Shown piece by piece: positions 1-5,602 of a stretch of DNA of 5,988 nucleotides. The DNA is taken from assembly GCA_025934545.1 (NCBI GenBank), contig JAICXV010000162.1, forward strand, positions 1-5,988, in the 5' to 3' direction. Positions within the stretch are counted from its first letter, which is position 1; every line of letters begins with the position of its first letter. The notes below the pieces were generated by a model. It was not told where the DNA came from. It was given only the letters and a program-made list of their open reading frames with translations, and did no database searches. Source of the DNA: Verrucomicrobiia bacterium. Its GTDB lineage: Bacteria; Verrucomicrobiota; Verrucomicrobiia; Limisphaerales; Palsa-1400. A program made the translations under genes and the position numbers.

Positions 1-698
1 ACATCATCCGATCCTTTGACGATGGCAAAACCTGGGAGAAAAAACCGATCGTCATCAAAACGCCGTTTGTCTCCGACGAAGCCGATGGGCCGTTATTGTT
101 GATGAAAGATGGTTCGGTAGCACTCGCGATAAATGGCCGTCCCAAAACAGGGCCACCCGACCAGGCTGCCGTCGTTCGTTCGACCGATCGCGGTGAGACG
201 TGGCAAGTCCTTTCGACCGTCAAAGCGAGCCATGACCTGTGGGAGTTGAGCGTCGCTGAATTACACGATGGAACGATGGTGATGATAGCGCGGCCGGAAG
301 GTGACATCTGGTGGTCGCACGACCACGGTCACACGTGGACGGAGCCCGTCAATTTCGGCATGCGCATGTTTGCGCCCAGTCTAACTGTGTTGCGCGACGG
401 AACGCTGGTTTGTGTGCACGGCTCGTATGCGCCCGGTAACAGTGGCTTGCGTATGATCTTCAGCACCGATGGTGGTAAAACGTGGATCGCGCCAGCCAAA
501 GATCATGGATTCCTAATCGACCACTCCTATGGTTATGGCAAACCGATGGAACTGCCCGATGGTTCGCTTTATATCGTTTACATCGCCACGGGTGGACACA
601 CCACGGACAACGCGAAAAACAACGGCATTCATTGTATTCGCGTGCGCATCCGGCCCGACCATTCCGGCATCGACCTCTTGCCCGCGCCGAACAGCTGA
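1..698 (+). CDS. Sialidase-like BNR/Asp-box beta-propeller protein, 3' part only
   Basis: The reading frame is open from the first complete codon at nt 3 to TGA at 696-698 (231 codons), so the gene enters from outside the window and its N-terminus and any signal peptide are not visible. Four copies of the Asp box S-x-D-x-G-x-T-W are present: SFDDGKTW (nt 12-35), STDRGETW (180-203), SHDHGHTW (315-338) and STDGGKTW (462-485). They are 45-56 residues apart, one per propeller blade. Four L-x-D-G-[ST]-type motifs fall between or after them. The segment SYGYG followed by ELPDGSLYIVY (about nt 522-584) is where GH33-like proteins usually carry the catalytic tyrosine and last blade. Known members hydrolyse terminal sialic acids, but many environmental homologues have unknown substrates, so only the fold is firm. 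TTG/ATG codons near nt 96-102 are internal, because the first Asp box lies upstream in frame. The stop is 3 nt from that of the convergent neighbour. Confidence 0.88.
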   Translation, partial: IIRSFDDGKTWEKKPIVIKTPFVSDEADGPLLLMKDGSVALAINGRPKTGPPDQAAVVRSTDRGETWQVLSTVKASHDLWELSVAELHDGTMVMIARPEGDIWWSHDHGHTWTEPVNFGMRMFAPSLTVLRDGTLVCVHGSYAPGNSGLRMIFSTDGGKTWIAPAKDHGFLIDHSYGYGKPMELPDGSLYIVYIATGGHTTDNAKNNGIHCIRVRIRPDHSGIDLLPAPNS

Positions 699-701
699 TC
701 G

Positions 702-1418
702 TTACAGCGGAAAGCGGTGGATGATTTTACCCTCGCGCATGTACGGCTTTGTTTCAGTCGTGATGTAGATTTCGTTCACCGTCATCTTCAATCGAGGCAC
801 ATCGCGGGAAATTTCGTCGAAGCGCGACAGGAAACGTTGCGGGTCCTCTGGAACTTTTTTGAAACGCATAATCGTGCTATGGACGAGAGGCGGGATATTT
901 AAGCCGAGCGTTTCAAGACGTGTTCGAAGCGACGGCGCCAGATTATCAACGACGCGCTTTCGGATTTCCGCGATGGCGTTATTCGGATCGGACAGCGGAA
1001 GAATTGCTGCTTTGCGAGAAATCACCGGCGATTCCATCCACAAATCGAAAGGATAGATTCCGGCGGAAGCATTTTGCAACGCGGCGGCGAGTTGGTCCTT
1101 CAGCAGGTTCAACTCAGCGAGTCGTTCGGACGTCGGCGAAACGTGCTGCGCGAAGTTGACGAACGTGGCGATAGTGACGTGCGTTTCCGACATCGGATAC
1201 ACGTAAACACCCGCATCGGCCGAACCTAATTGTGCAGAAAGCCTTTCATAAGTTTCCTTCACTTCCGGCGAGAACGGATACAAACACGCCAGGTTCACGC
1301 CAAAGACCGGACAATCGGGTTGATTAGCCAAAAATTTATCAGCGGCGAAGCCTTCACTGCAGATTTCATCCCGCATCTCTTTTAGTCGAGCAGGCGTGAA
1401 GAAATCGGAGGCGAGCAT
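702..1418 (-). CDS. 2H-superfamily phosphoesterase-like protein (238 aa)
   Basis: This protein carries two H-x-T-h motifs about 100 residues apart: HVTIATF (H80, T82) and HSTIMRF (H180, T182). That is the signature of the 2H phosphoesterases (LigT/CPDase/AKAP7-like), which use the two histidines on 2',3'-cyclic phosphates, 2'-5' bonds or related phosphodiesters. Both motifs are intact, so it is probably active, but the substrate cannot be read from the sequence. There is no signal peptide or membrane segment, so a cytoplasmic location is expected. At 238 residues it is longer than the typical LigT protein (about 180), with an extra N-terminal helical part (residues 1-35). The ATG at 1416-1418 is the only well-placed start; there is no Shine-Dalgarno, but a -10-like TAGAAT lies 8 nt upstream. 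It is transcribed away from the membrane-protein operon and converges on the sialidase-like gene. Calling it RNA 2',3'-cyclic phosphodiesterase would be over-specific. Confidence 0.82.
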   Translation of the reverse strand: MLASDFFTPARLKEMRDEICSEGFAADKFLANQPDCPVFGVNLACLYPFSPEVKETYERLSAQLGSADAGVYVYPMSETHVTIATFVNFAQHVSPTSERLAELNLLKDQLAAALQNASAGIYPFDLWMESPVISRKAAILPLSDPNNAIAEIRKRVVDNLAPSLRTRLETLGLNIPPLVHSTIMRFKKVPEDPQRFLSRFDEISRDVPRLKMTVNEIYITTETKPYMREGKIIHRFPL

Positions 1419-1426
1419 TTTGACCG

Positions 1427-1454
1427 ATTCTAACCAACCTCAGCCGCTCGACAA
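1427..1454 (-). promoter_or_regulatory. Candidate promoter of the 2H phosphoesterase gene
   Basis: On the minus strand, TTGTCG (+ strand 1449-1454, 4/6 to TTGACA) and TAGAAT (1427-1432, 5/6 to TATAAT) are separated by 16 nt. The expected transcription start is near 1420, only about 2 nt before the ATG at 1418, so the mRNA would be almost leaderless. This is a prediction from consensus matching by eye. Confidence 0.45.
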
Positions 1455-1469
1455 CATCCCAAAAAATAG

Positions 1470-1489
1470 ATGTAAAGGACGCTTTACAT
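1470..1489. promoter_or_regulatory. Palindromic operator, ATGTAAAG-N4-CTTTACAT
   Basis: Perfect 8-bp inverted arms (1470-1477 and 1482-1489) flank a 4-bp spacer, GACG. A third copy of the arm, CTTTACA, lies at 1502-1508. It is in the same orientation as the right arm and exactly 20 bp (about two helical turns) from it. The size and symmetry suit a dimeric XRE/Cro-type repressor, and such a regulator is encoded two genes along at 1984-2181. The site overlaps the likely -35 box, so repression of the operon by its own regulator is inferred. It also lies within about 40 bp of the divergent 2H promoter and could affect that too. The symmetry is directly visible; the binding partner is inference. 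Confidence 0.72.
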
Positions 1490-1510
1490 ATGACAAGCAT
1501 GCTTTACACT
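1483..1510 (+). promoter_or_regulatory. Candidate promoter of the membrane protein/XRE operon
   Basis: TTTACA (1483-1488, 5/6 to TTGACA) and TACACT (1505-1510, 4/6 to TATAAT) are 16 nt apart. Both hexamers lie inside copies of the repeated element CTTTACA. The predicted start point, 7 nt after the -10 box, is 1517, which is the A of an in-frame ATG. This supports that ATG as a leaderless start for the downstream gene. The match is moderate and was made by eye. Confidence 0.5.
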
Positions 1511-1516
1511 GCGCGC

Positions 1517-1987
1517 ATGACAACAAAACTAAATCATCCTGATGACATTGGCTGGAAGCCGAAATCCTGGCTCGACTCGTTTAAGGCGGGCGGAGTCTGG
1601 CTCTTGCTGGTCTTCCTGACCGATTTGCCCGGTCTTTACTTCATTCAACACCATCCCGAACTGCCATTGCTTGTGCGGCTGGCGATCACAACGGTGCCGA
1701 TCATATTTGGATTTCTCTACGTGCGCGACATCGCGCGGTGGATGCGTGGAATGGATGAGCTCCATCGGGTGCTGGCGTTGGAATCATTCATCTTTGCCGC
1801 GGCTGTTTATCTGTTCCTGACCGCGACGTGGTTCATGCTCACTAAAGCTGGTGTGTGGATTGCGTTGGTGCAGGCGACGAACGTCCATCTCGAACAGATC
1901 CCGTGGAACAATTGCACGTTCATCTTGTGCATGACTTACGTTCTGTTTGGAGTCGGTTACTCGATCTTCAAGCGCCGCTATCAATGA
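1517..1987 (+). CDS. Four-helix membrane protein of unknown function, paired with XRE repressor
   Basis: This is a 156-residue hydrophobic protein with about four membrane segments (roughly residues 25-43, 51-69, 89-108 and 133-150). Positive residues at the N-terminus (K4, K14, K16, K23), in the loop R70-R84 and at the C-terminus (KRR) suggest both ends and the middle loop are cytoplasmic. The middle loop holds M79-D80-E81-L82-H83-R84 and E89. This resembles the MDE-x-x-R...LE stretch I recall from small membrane proteins next to short XRE regulators; no function is known to me. An in-frame ATG at 1490 would add 9 residues (165 aa) and has AAAGGA upstream at 1474-1479. The start at 1517 is preferred because 1490 directly abuts the operator and lies between the predicted promoter boxes. 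The stop overlaps the next start (ATGA), implying translational coupling to the regulator. Confidence 0.85.
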   Translation: MTTKLNHPDDIGWKPKSWLDSFKAGGVWLLLVFLTDLPGLYFIQHHPELPLLVRLAITTVPIIFGFLYVRDIARWMRGMDELHRVLALESFIFAAAVYLFLTATWFMLTKAGVWIALVQATNVHLEQIPWNNCTFILCMTYVLFGVGYSIFKRRYQ

Positions 1988-2181
1988 AAACCAAACTACG
2001 CGAACTACGTGCGGCCAAGGAATGGTCGCAGTCGGATTTGGCGGACAAGCTCTGCGTTTCACGGCAGACAATCAACGCCATTGAAACTGGAAAGTACGAC
2101 CCGAGTCTTCCCCTCGCTTTCAAAATCGCCCGCGTGTTCAAAATGAAGATTGAAGACCTCTTCGAACCCGATGAAAACTAA
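1984..2181 (+). CDS. Small XRE/Cro-type helix-turn-helix regulator (65 aa)
   Basis: The whole protein is one HTH_3 domain. Helices 2-3 span about residues 15-33 (SQSDLADKLCVSRQTINAIE), followed by the family-typical E-x-G-K-Y-x-P-S-L-x-L-A-x-K-I-A stretch at 34-49 and the closing EDLFEP at 57-62. This short form without an effector domain is common among regulators encoded beside small membrane proteins. It would bind DNA as a dimer in the cytoplasm, and the palindrome at 1470-1489 is its most likely target. ATG 1984 overlaps the preceding TGA by 4 nt, and residue 1 falls where the family normally starts. The frame stays open further upstream (to 1855), but that part lies over the membrane-protein gene and is not needed. 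The next gene starts 3 nt after its stop, so it is the middle gene of a three-gene operon. Confidence 0.93.
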   Translation: MKTKLRELRAAKEWSQSDLADKLCVSRQTINAIETGKYDPSLPLAFKIARVFKMKIEDLFEPDEN

Positions 2182-2184
2182 TGG

Positions 2185-2739
2185 ATGAACAGATCAACGA
2201 CAGTCTCGCGGGCGCCCCGCGTTCTGATCAGGCCGCCAAGCATGGACGATTGTGCGGCGTTTATCGCCGCGACTCGACGCAGTCGGGCGTTGCATCGCAG
2301 ATGGATCACGGCAAAAGCAATGACGCGCACGGAATTCTCCAAATACCTGGGGCGTTACGACGGAAAAAGCAATTGCGGCTTTCTCGTCATCCACCGCGAA
2401 CATGCGAATGACATTGTTGGCGTCATCAATATTAACAATGTCGTTCGCGGCGCCTTTCAAAGCGGAGCGCTTGGTTATTACGCGTTTTCGCCACACAGTG
2501 GGCAAGGATTGATGTTCGAGGGTATGCAGTTACTCATCGCGCACGCATTCAAAAAGCTCCGACTTCACCGTCTCGAGGCGAACATTCAGCTGGGAAATCT
2601 TGGGTCGATTGCTCTGGTGAAAAAATGCGGGTTTGCCCGCGAGGGTTTGTCCCGCCGCATGCTCAAAATCTGCGGCAAATGGAAGGACCACGAACGGTGG
2701 GCAATTCTTGCGGAAGATTTTGCACGTCGGAACTCTTGA
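2185..2739 (+). CDS. GNAT-family N-acetyltransferase, RimJ/RimL type
   Basis: This 184-residue cytoplasmic protein has a full GNAT domain and would transfer acetyl from acetyl-CoA to an amino group, classically the N-terminal alanine of a ribosomal protein. Visible landmarks are RVLIRPPSMDD (12-22), the RSRALHRRW segment (32-40) and GVININNVVRGAFQSG (79-94). The acetyl-CoA loop is GYYAFSPHSGQGLMFEGM (97-114). It is followed by LHRLEANIQLGN (127-138), KKCGFAREG (146-154) and DHERWAIL (168-175). The RSR-LH, LHRLEANIQ and DHERWA segments are typical of the RimJ-like group. Where that group normally has IQPxN, this protein has Leu136 in place of proline. The true substrate is unknown. The ATG at 2185 lies 3 nt after the regulator's stop; a competing ATG at 2181 is in another frame. 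It is probably co-transcribed with the two genes before it, which may be chance or may link acetylation to the regulated response. Confidence 0.92.
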   Translation: MNRSTTVSRAPRVLIRPPSMDDCAAFIAATRRSRALHRRWITAKAMTRTEFSKYLGRYDGKSNCGFLVIHREHANDIVGVININNVVRGAFQSGALGYYAFSPHSGQGLMFEGMQLLIAHAFKKLRLHRLEANIQLGNLGSIALVKKCGFAREGLSRRMLKICGKWKDHERWAILAEDFARRNS

Positions 2740-2766
2740 CGCGTTGGGCTGTAACCCAATAGCGTC
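2738..2766. promoter_or_regulatory. Strong imperfect palindrome/hairpin between acetyltransferase and DUF4838 genes
   Basis: GACGC (2738-2742), G, TTGGG (2744-2748), loop CTGTAA, CCCAA (2755-2759), T, bulged A, GCGTC (2762-2766). As RNA this makes an 11-pair stem including one G-U pair and one bulge. It begins within the acetyltransferase stop codon and ends 14 nt before the next ATG. There is no T-run after it, so it is not a standard intrinsic terminator. It could terminate weakly, protect an mRNA end, control translation of the next gene, or act as a DNA operator. A TTGACG hexamer (2736-2741) overlaps its left arm and could be a -35 box, although the matching -10 (TAGCGT, 2760-2765) is poor. 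Confidence 0.6.
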
Positions 2767-2780
2767 CTCAGCGCGCCCCT

Positions 2781-4796
2781 ATGTTCTTCCTACGCATTTC
2801 GGTTTTCTTCTTGATTGCCTGCTTGGCCACTAGCGTGCGCGCTGCAGATGTTGTCGTGGTGCAACAAACGCATCACACCGGTTGGGCTATTCACGTGGGT
2901 TCCACGAACGTTGCGGGAGTTCAATTCGCCGCGGAGGAATTGCAGAAGTATTTGTGCAAGATAAGCGGCTCCAACTTGCCCATCACGACCACTAATTTGC
3001 GATGGAGCGAAATTTTTGTCGGGTTGAGGAAGGATTTGGATTGGGCTGACAGGTGGCAACTGCCGTCAAAGAAAGATGGCTATGATGGATATGCCATATC
3101 AATCCGCGAAGGAGCTATCATCATAGCTGGCGATAACGGACCTGGGTGTGTCTATGGCGTCTATGATTTTCTCGAACATCTCGGTTGTCGCTGGTTTTAT
3201 CCGACGATTGATTCGCGGGATCCAGAGGTGGTGCCAAAACTGAAGGTCGTATCGTTGGCTGCAACCAATTGGGCGGTGGCATCGCCGATCCAAAATCGAA
3301 TCTGCAACGGCGACGCCTGGTTTTTTGAGATGAATTTTAAGTCGGCGAAAGCGGAATTGGATTGGGCGATGAAGAATCGCTACAACGCGATGGGGTGGCA
3401 GGCAGCGGTCAGCACCGGCAAACGAACGCTGCAGGAACAATACGAAGATTTGCGGCTCGCCGGAATTCTCGGCGAACTTGAAAGGCGCGGAATGTTTATT
3501 CACGGGCCCGCCCATTCGTTCGATCATTTTTTGCGGTCGAGCCTCTATTTCGACAAGCACCCGGAATGGTTTGGGATGAAGAACGGAAAACGCGTGCCGC
3601 AGGCAGGATTAGGTGCGCAATTCTGCTGGTCGAATCCCGAGGCGCGCAGGGAATTTGTTCGAAATGCCGAAGCGTTCATCACGAATGCGCCGTTGATTAA
3701 AATTTTCTGCACGGTGCCGTTTGATGGCGGCGTGGCGTGCGATTGTCCGGAGTGTCGCAAGGAGGGCGCGAGCAATTTGTTGATGCTGTTGATGAGCGAG
3801 TTAATTGAACGGCTCGAACGATCGCGACCGGATGTGCAGGTTGAAACAGTGGGTGGCTATGGCGCGGTGCCGGATCCGCCGTCGAATCTATCGATTATTC
3901 ACCCAAGGCAGCGAATCGTCTGGGCCCAATGGGGCCGGCATCACGGCATCGGCTACGACGATCCGAAATATGATCGTCGAAACTTGGACAAGTGGCGCGC
4001 GGCGGCGAAGGGTGGACTGACGATTTGCCAATATTACACAGACAATTTCGCTGAGCCGTGGGTCATGGGCCCATTCACAAAGGCGATGGAAAGTGACCGC
4101 CGATATTTTCTGAAACACAACGTAAACGCAGTTTATATGTTGATGTATTCCCCGGGTTATTGGTGGAACCACAGTTTAAACGGCTATCTCGCCGGACGCT
4201 GCTTTTACGACACGACGATCAATTCGCGAAATGAAATTTCCGATTACGCGACGCACTATTTCGGCACCAACGCAGGACCAGCGCTGGCAAAGTATTACGG
4301 CGAGTGGGCGGACAATATTGAGTTGAGTTATCGCGTGCGCGGCGATGCCCGAAATGAAGACCGGGCAATGTTAGCACGAGAGCGGGAGGAATTAATTGAT
4401 CCAGCAATTGAGGCGGCCCACAAATCAAGTTCGATAGAACGTCGCCGCGTTGCAAAAGTCGCGATGCTCCATTCGTTGGCGGAACAATTGTGCGAGTTAC
4501 ATCGGCAACGTGATCTGGTTCGGGCCCGTCGAATCGCGGGAAATTTTGAAGCGGCAACCCGTATGTTGAACAAAGTCCGCGCCACCACGGAGGACACATT
4601 GAAATTGTTCCTCAAAATCGCCAAAACTGATCAAGGATTGATCGACGAAAACGAGGTGCGCGGCTTCATCACGATGGCGATGAACAACTGGATCAACGAA
4701 GAGGAAAAGGCAATCAAGGAGAAGGACCGCAAACCGCCCATGTGGCTCGACCGCGATTTATCCAAAACAGACGTTAAACCGGACGATCCAAAATAA
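2781..4796 (+). CDS. Exported DUF4838-family glycoside-hydrolase-like protein (671 aa)
   Basis: Residues 1-22 form a signal peptide (hydrophobic core FFLIACLA, cleavage probably after SVRA), so the protein is exported. Residues about 30-160 match the N-terminal domain seen in alpha-glucuronidase/hexosaminidase-like enzymes: AAEELQKYLCKISG (50-63), DGYAISI (102-108), and the glycine-rich GVYDFLEHLGCRWFYP (126-141). The central part (about 175-480) fits DUF4838, with HGPAHSFDHF (241-250), FDGG (314-317), the cluster ACDCPEC (C320, C322, C325) and PDVQVETVGGYGAVPDPP (350-367). The C-terminal 140 residues are helical and highly charged. Family members are abundant in Planctomycetota, Verrucomicrobiota and Lentisphaerota and are thought to act on polysaccharides; no substrate is established that I know of. 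The start is fixed by the signal peptide; its upstream CGCGCCCCT has no Shine-Dalgarno character. No transporter or SusCD-like partner is in view, so it appears to be a stand-alone unit. Confidence 0.88.
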   Translation: MFFLRISVFFLIACLATSVRAADVVVVQQTHHTGWAIHVGSTNVAGVQFAAEELQKYLCKISGSNLPITTTNLRWSEIFVGLRKDLDWADRWQLPSKKDGYDGYAISIREGAIIIAGDNGPGCVYGVYDFLEHLGCRWFYPTIDSRDPEVVPKLKVVSLAATNWAVASPIQNRICNGDAWFFEMNFKSAKAELDWAMKNRYNAMGWQAAVSTGKRTLQEQYEDLRLAGILGELERRGMFIHGPAHSFDHFLRSSLYFDKHPEWFGMKNGKRVPQAGLGAQFCWSNPEARREFVRNAEAFITNAPLIKIFCTVPFDGGVACDCPECRKEGASNLLMLLMSELIERLERSRPDVQVETVGGYGAVPDPPSNLSIIHPRQRIVWAQWGRHHGIGYDDPKYDRRNLDKWRAAAKGGLTICQYYTDNFAEPWVMGPFTKAMESDRRYFLKHNVNAVYMLMYSPGYWWNHSLNGYLAGRCFYDTTINSRNEISDYATHYFGTNAGPALAKYYGEWADNIELSYRVRGDARNEDRAMLAREREELIDPAIEAAHKSSSIERRRVAKVAMLHSLAEQLCELHRQRDLVRARRIAGNFEAATRMLNKVRATTEDTLKLFLKIAKTDQGLIDENEVRGFITMAMNNWINEEEKAIKEKDRKPPMWLDRDLSKTDVKPDDPK

Positions 4797-4866
4797 CTGC
4801 GCAATTAGTCGCGGTGCGGCGTTGCTCGATTGAACGGAATTTCTCGCAGATTTATCGGGGTTCCGA

Positions 4867-4872
4867 TATTCT
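4867..4872 (+). promoter_or_regulatory. Weak -10-like box before the exonuclease gene
   Basis: TATTCT (4/6 to TATAAT) is followed by exactly 6 nt and then the ATG at 4879, which again predicts a leaderless start. No good -35 box lies 16-18 nt upstream, so the call rests mainly on the repeated geometry. The rest of the 4797-4878 gap shows only short, weak inverted repeats and no terminator with a T-run. Confidence 0.3.
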
Positions 4873-4878
4873 CACCTC

Positions 4879-5598
4879 ATGGCCAAACTGGTTTTCGATA
4901 TCGAAACCTCTGCTCTCCCGCTGGATAATTTTGATGAAGCGCAGCAGGAATATCTCTTTCGCGAAGCGCAAAAAATCGAAGACGAAGCCGAACGCGCAAC
5001 CAAACGCGAAGAGATTGGACGATTCTTTAACCTTTGGCCATTCACCGCCCAAGTAGTGTGCGTCGCGATGCTCAACGTTGATAGTTGTCGCGGGCAGGTT
5101 TTGTTCACCGCCGAAGATGCCGACGAAGCTGGTGAAACGCCGGGCTCCGTCGAATTCGTGCCGTGTGCCGACGAGACCGAATTGCTGACCGCGTTCTGGG
5201 ACGTCGCAAAACACTACGATTCCATCGTCACCTTCAACGGACGCGGCTTCGATGTCCCGTTTATCTATCTCCGCTCTGCCCTTCTGAATGTTCCCGTGTC
5301 GCAAAAAAATTGGCTTGGCTACCGTTACCAGACCGAACCGCATTGCGACCTGCTGGAGCAACTCACTTTCTACAACGTCAGTGGACGCGACGGCGCCGCT
5401 CGCCGTTTCAACCTCGATTTCTATTGCAAGGCCTTCGGCATCGAATCCCCCAAGGCGCACGGCGTCTCCGGCAGCAACGTGAACCAATTGATGGCCGAAG
5501 GCCGCTTTCGCGAAATCGCCGAGTATTGTGCGCGCGACGTCTACGCCACGGTGTTGCTCTATAAAGTTTGGAAAGAGCGCCTTTCCGGCATAAAATAA
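4879..5598 (+). CDS. DnaQ-fold 3'-5' exonuclease, PolB exonuclease-like (239 aa)
   Basis: The three exonuclease motifs of the DEDD superfamily are present. Exo I is VFDIETS with D7 and E9; Exo II is TFNGRGFDVPFIYLR with N120, G121, F124 and D125; Exo III is YCARDVYAT with Y216 and D220. The Y-x-x-x-D spacing marks the DEDDy type, with two-metal hydrolysis from 3' ends. HCDLLEQL (D157) and the G-K/R-x-x-x-L-like stretch RRFNLDFYCKAFGIE (175-189) fit the group described as predicted 3'-5' exonucleases related to the PolB exonuclease domain. An acidic/basic helical insert (about residues 19-50) separates Exo I from the next strand. It has no polymerase domain or signal peptide, so it is a free-standing cytoplasmic nuclease. 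ATG 4879 puts Exo I at residue 5, as expected for the family. The following gene starts 4 nt after the stop, suggesting an operon. The DNA versus RNA substrate cannot be decided. Confidence 0.92.
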   Translation: MAKLVFDIETSALPLDNFDEAQQEYLFREAQKIEDEAERATKREEIGRFFNLWPFTAQVVCVAMLNVDSCRGQVLFTAEDADEAGETPGSVEFVPCADETELLTAFWDVAKHYDSIVTFNGRGFDVPFIYLRSALLNVPVSQKNWLGYRYQTEPHCDLLEQLTFYNVSGRDGAARRFNLDFYCKAFGIESPKAHGVSGSNVNQLMAEGRFREIAEYCARDVYATVLLYKVWKERLSGIK

Positions 5599-5602
5599 GT
5601 CA

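Noticed and set aside
693..712. Short inverted repeat GCTG...CAGC near the convergent stops, considered as a bidirectional terminator
   Set aside because: The arms are only 4 bp, with no T-run on either strand and no extension of pairing.
1490..1516. Alternative N-terminal extension (9 residues) of the membrane protein from ATG 1490
   Set aside because: The codons lie between the predicted -35 and -10 boxes and abut the operator. The AAAGGA upstream keeps it possible, but start 1517 fits the promoter geometry better.
1855..1983. Upstream extension of the XRE regulator to 108 residues
   Set aside because: The extra residues overlie the membrane-protein gene, resemble no regulator domain, and the ATG at 1984 matches the usual start and makes the ATGA overlap.
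2181..2411. 76-codon frame starting at an ATG that overlaps the regulator's stop codon
   Set aside because: It is out of frame with the GNAT domain, which covers the same bases with strong family motifs from residue 12 onward.
3099..3560. 153-codon minus-strand frame inside the DUF4838 gene (and a similar 126-codon frame at 4219-4599)
   Set aside because: Both lie opposite well-conserved coding sequence, have no recognisable motifs and show no promoter or start signals.
4797..4860. Possible terminator after the DUF4838 gene (GCAA...TTGC arms)
   Set aside because: The stem is 4 bp with a large loop and no T-run, so it cannot be told from chance.
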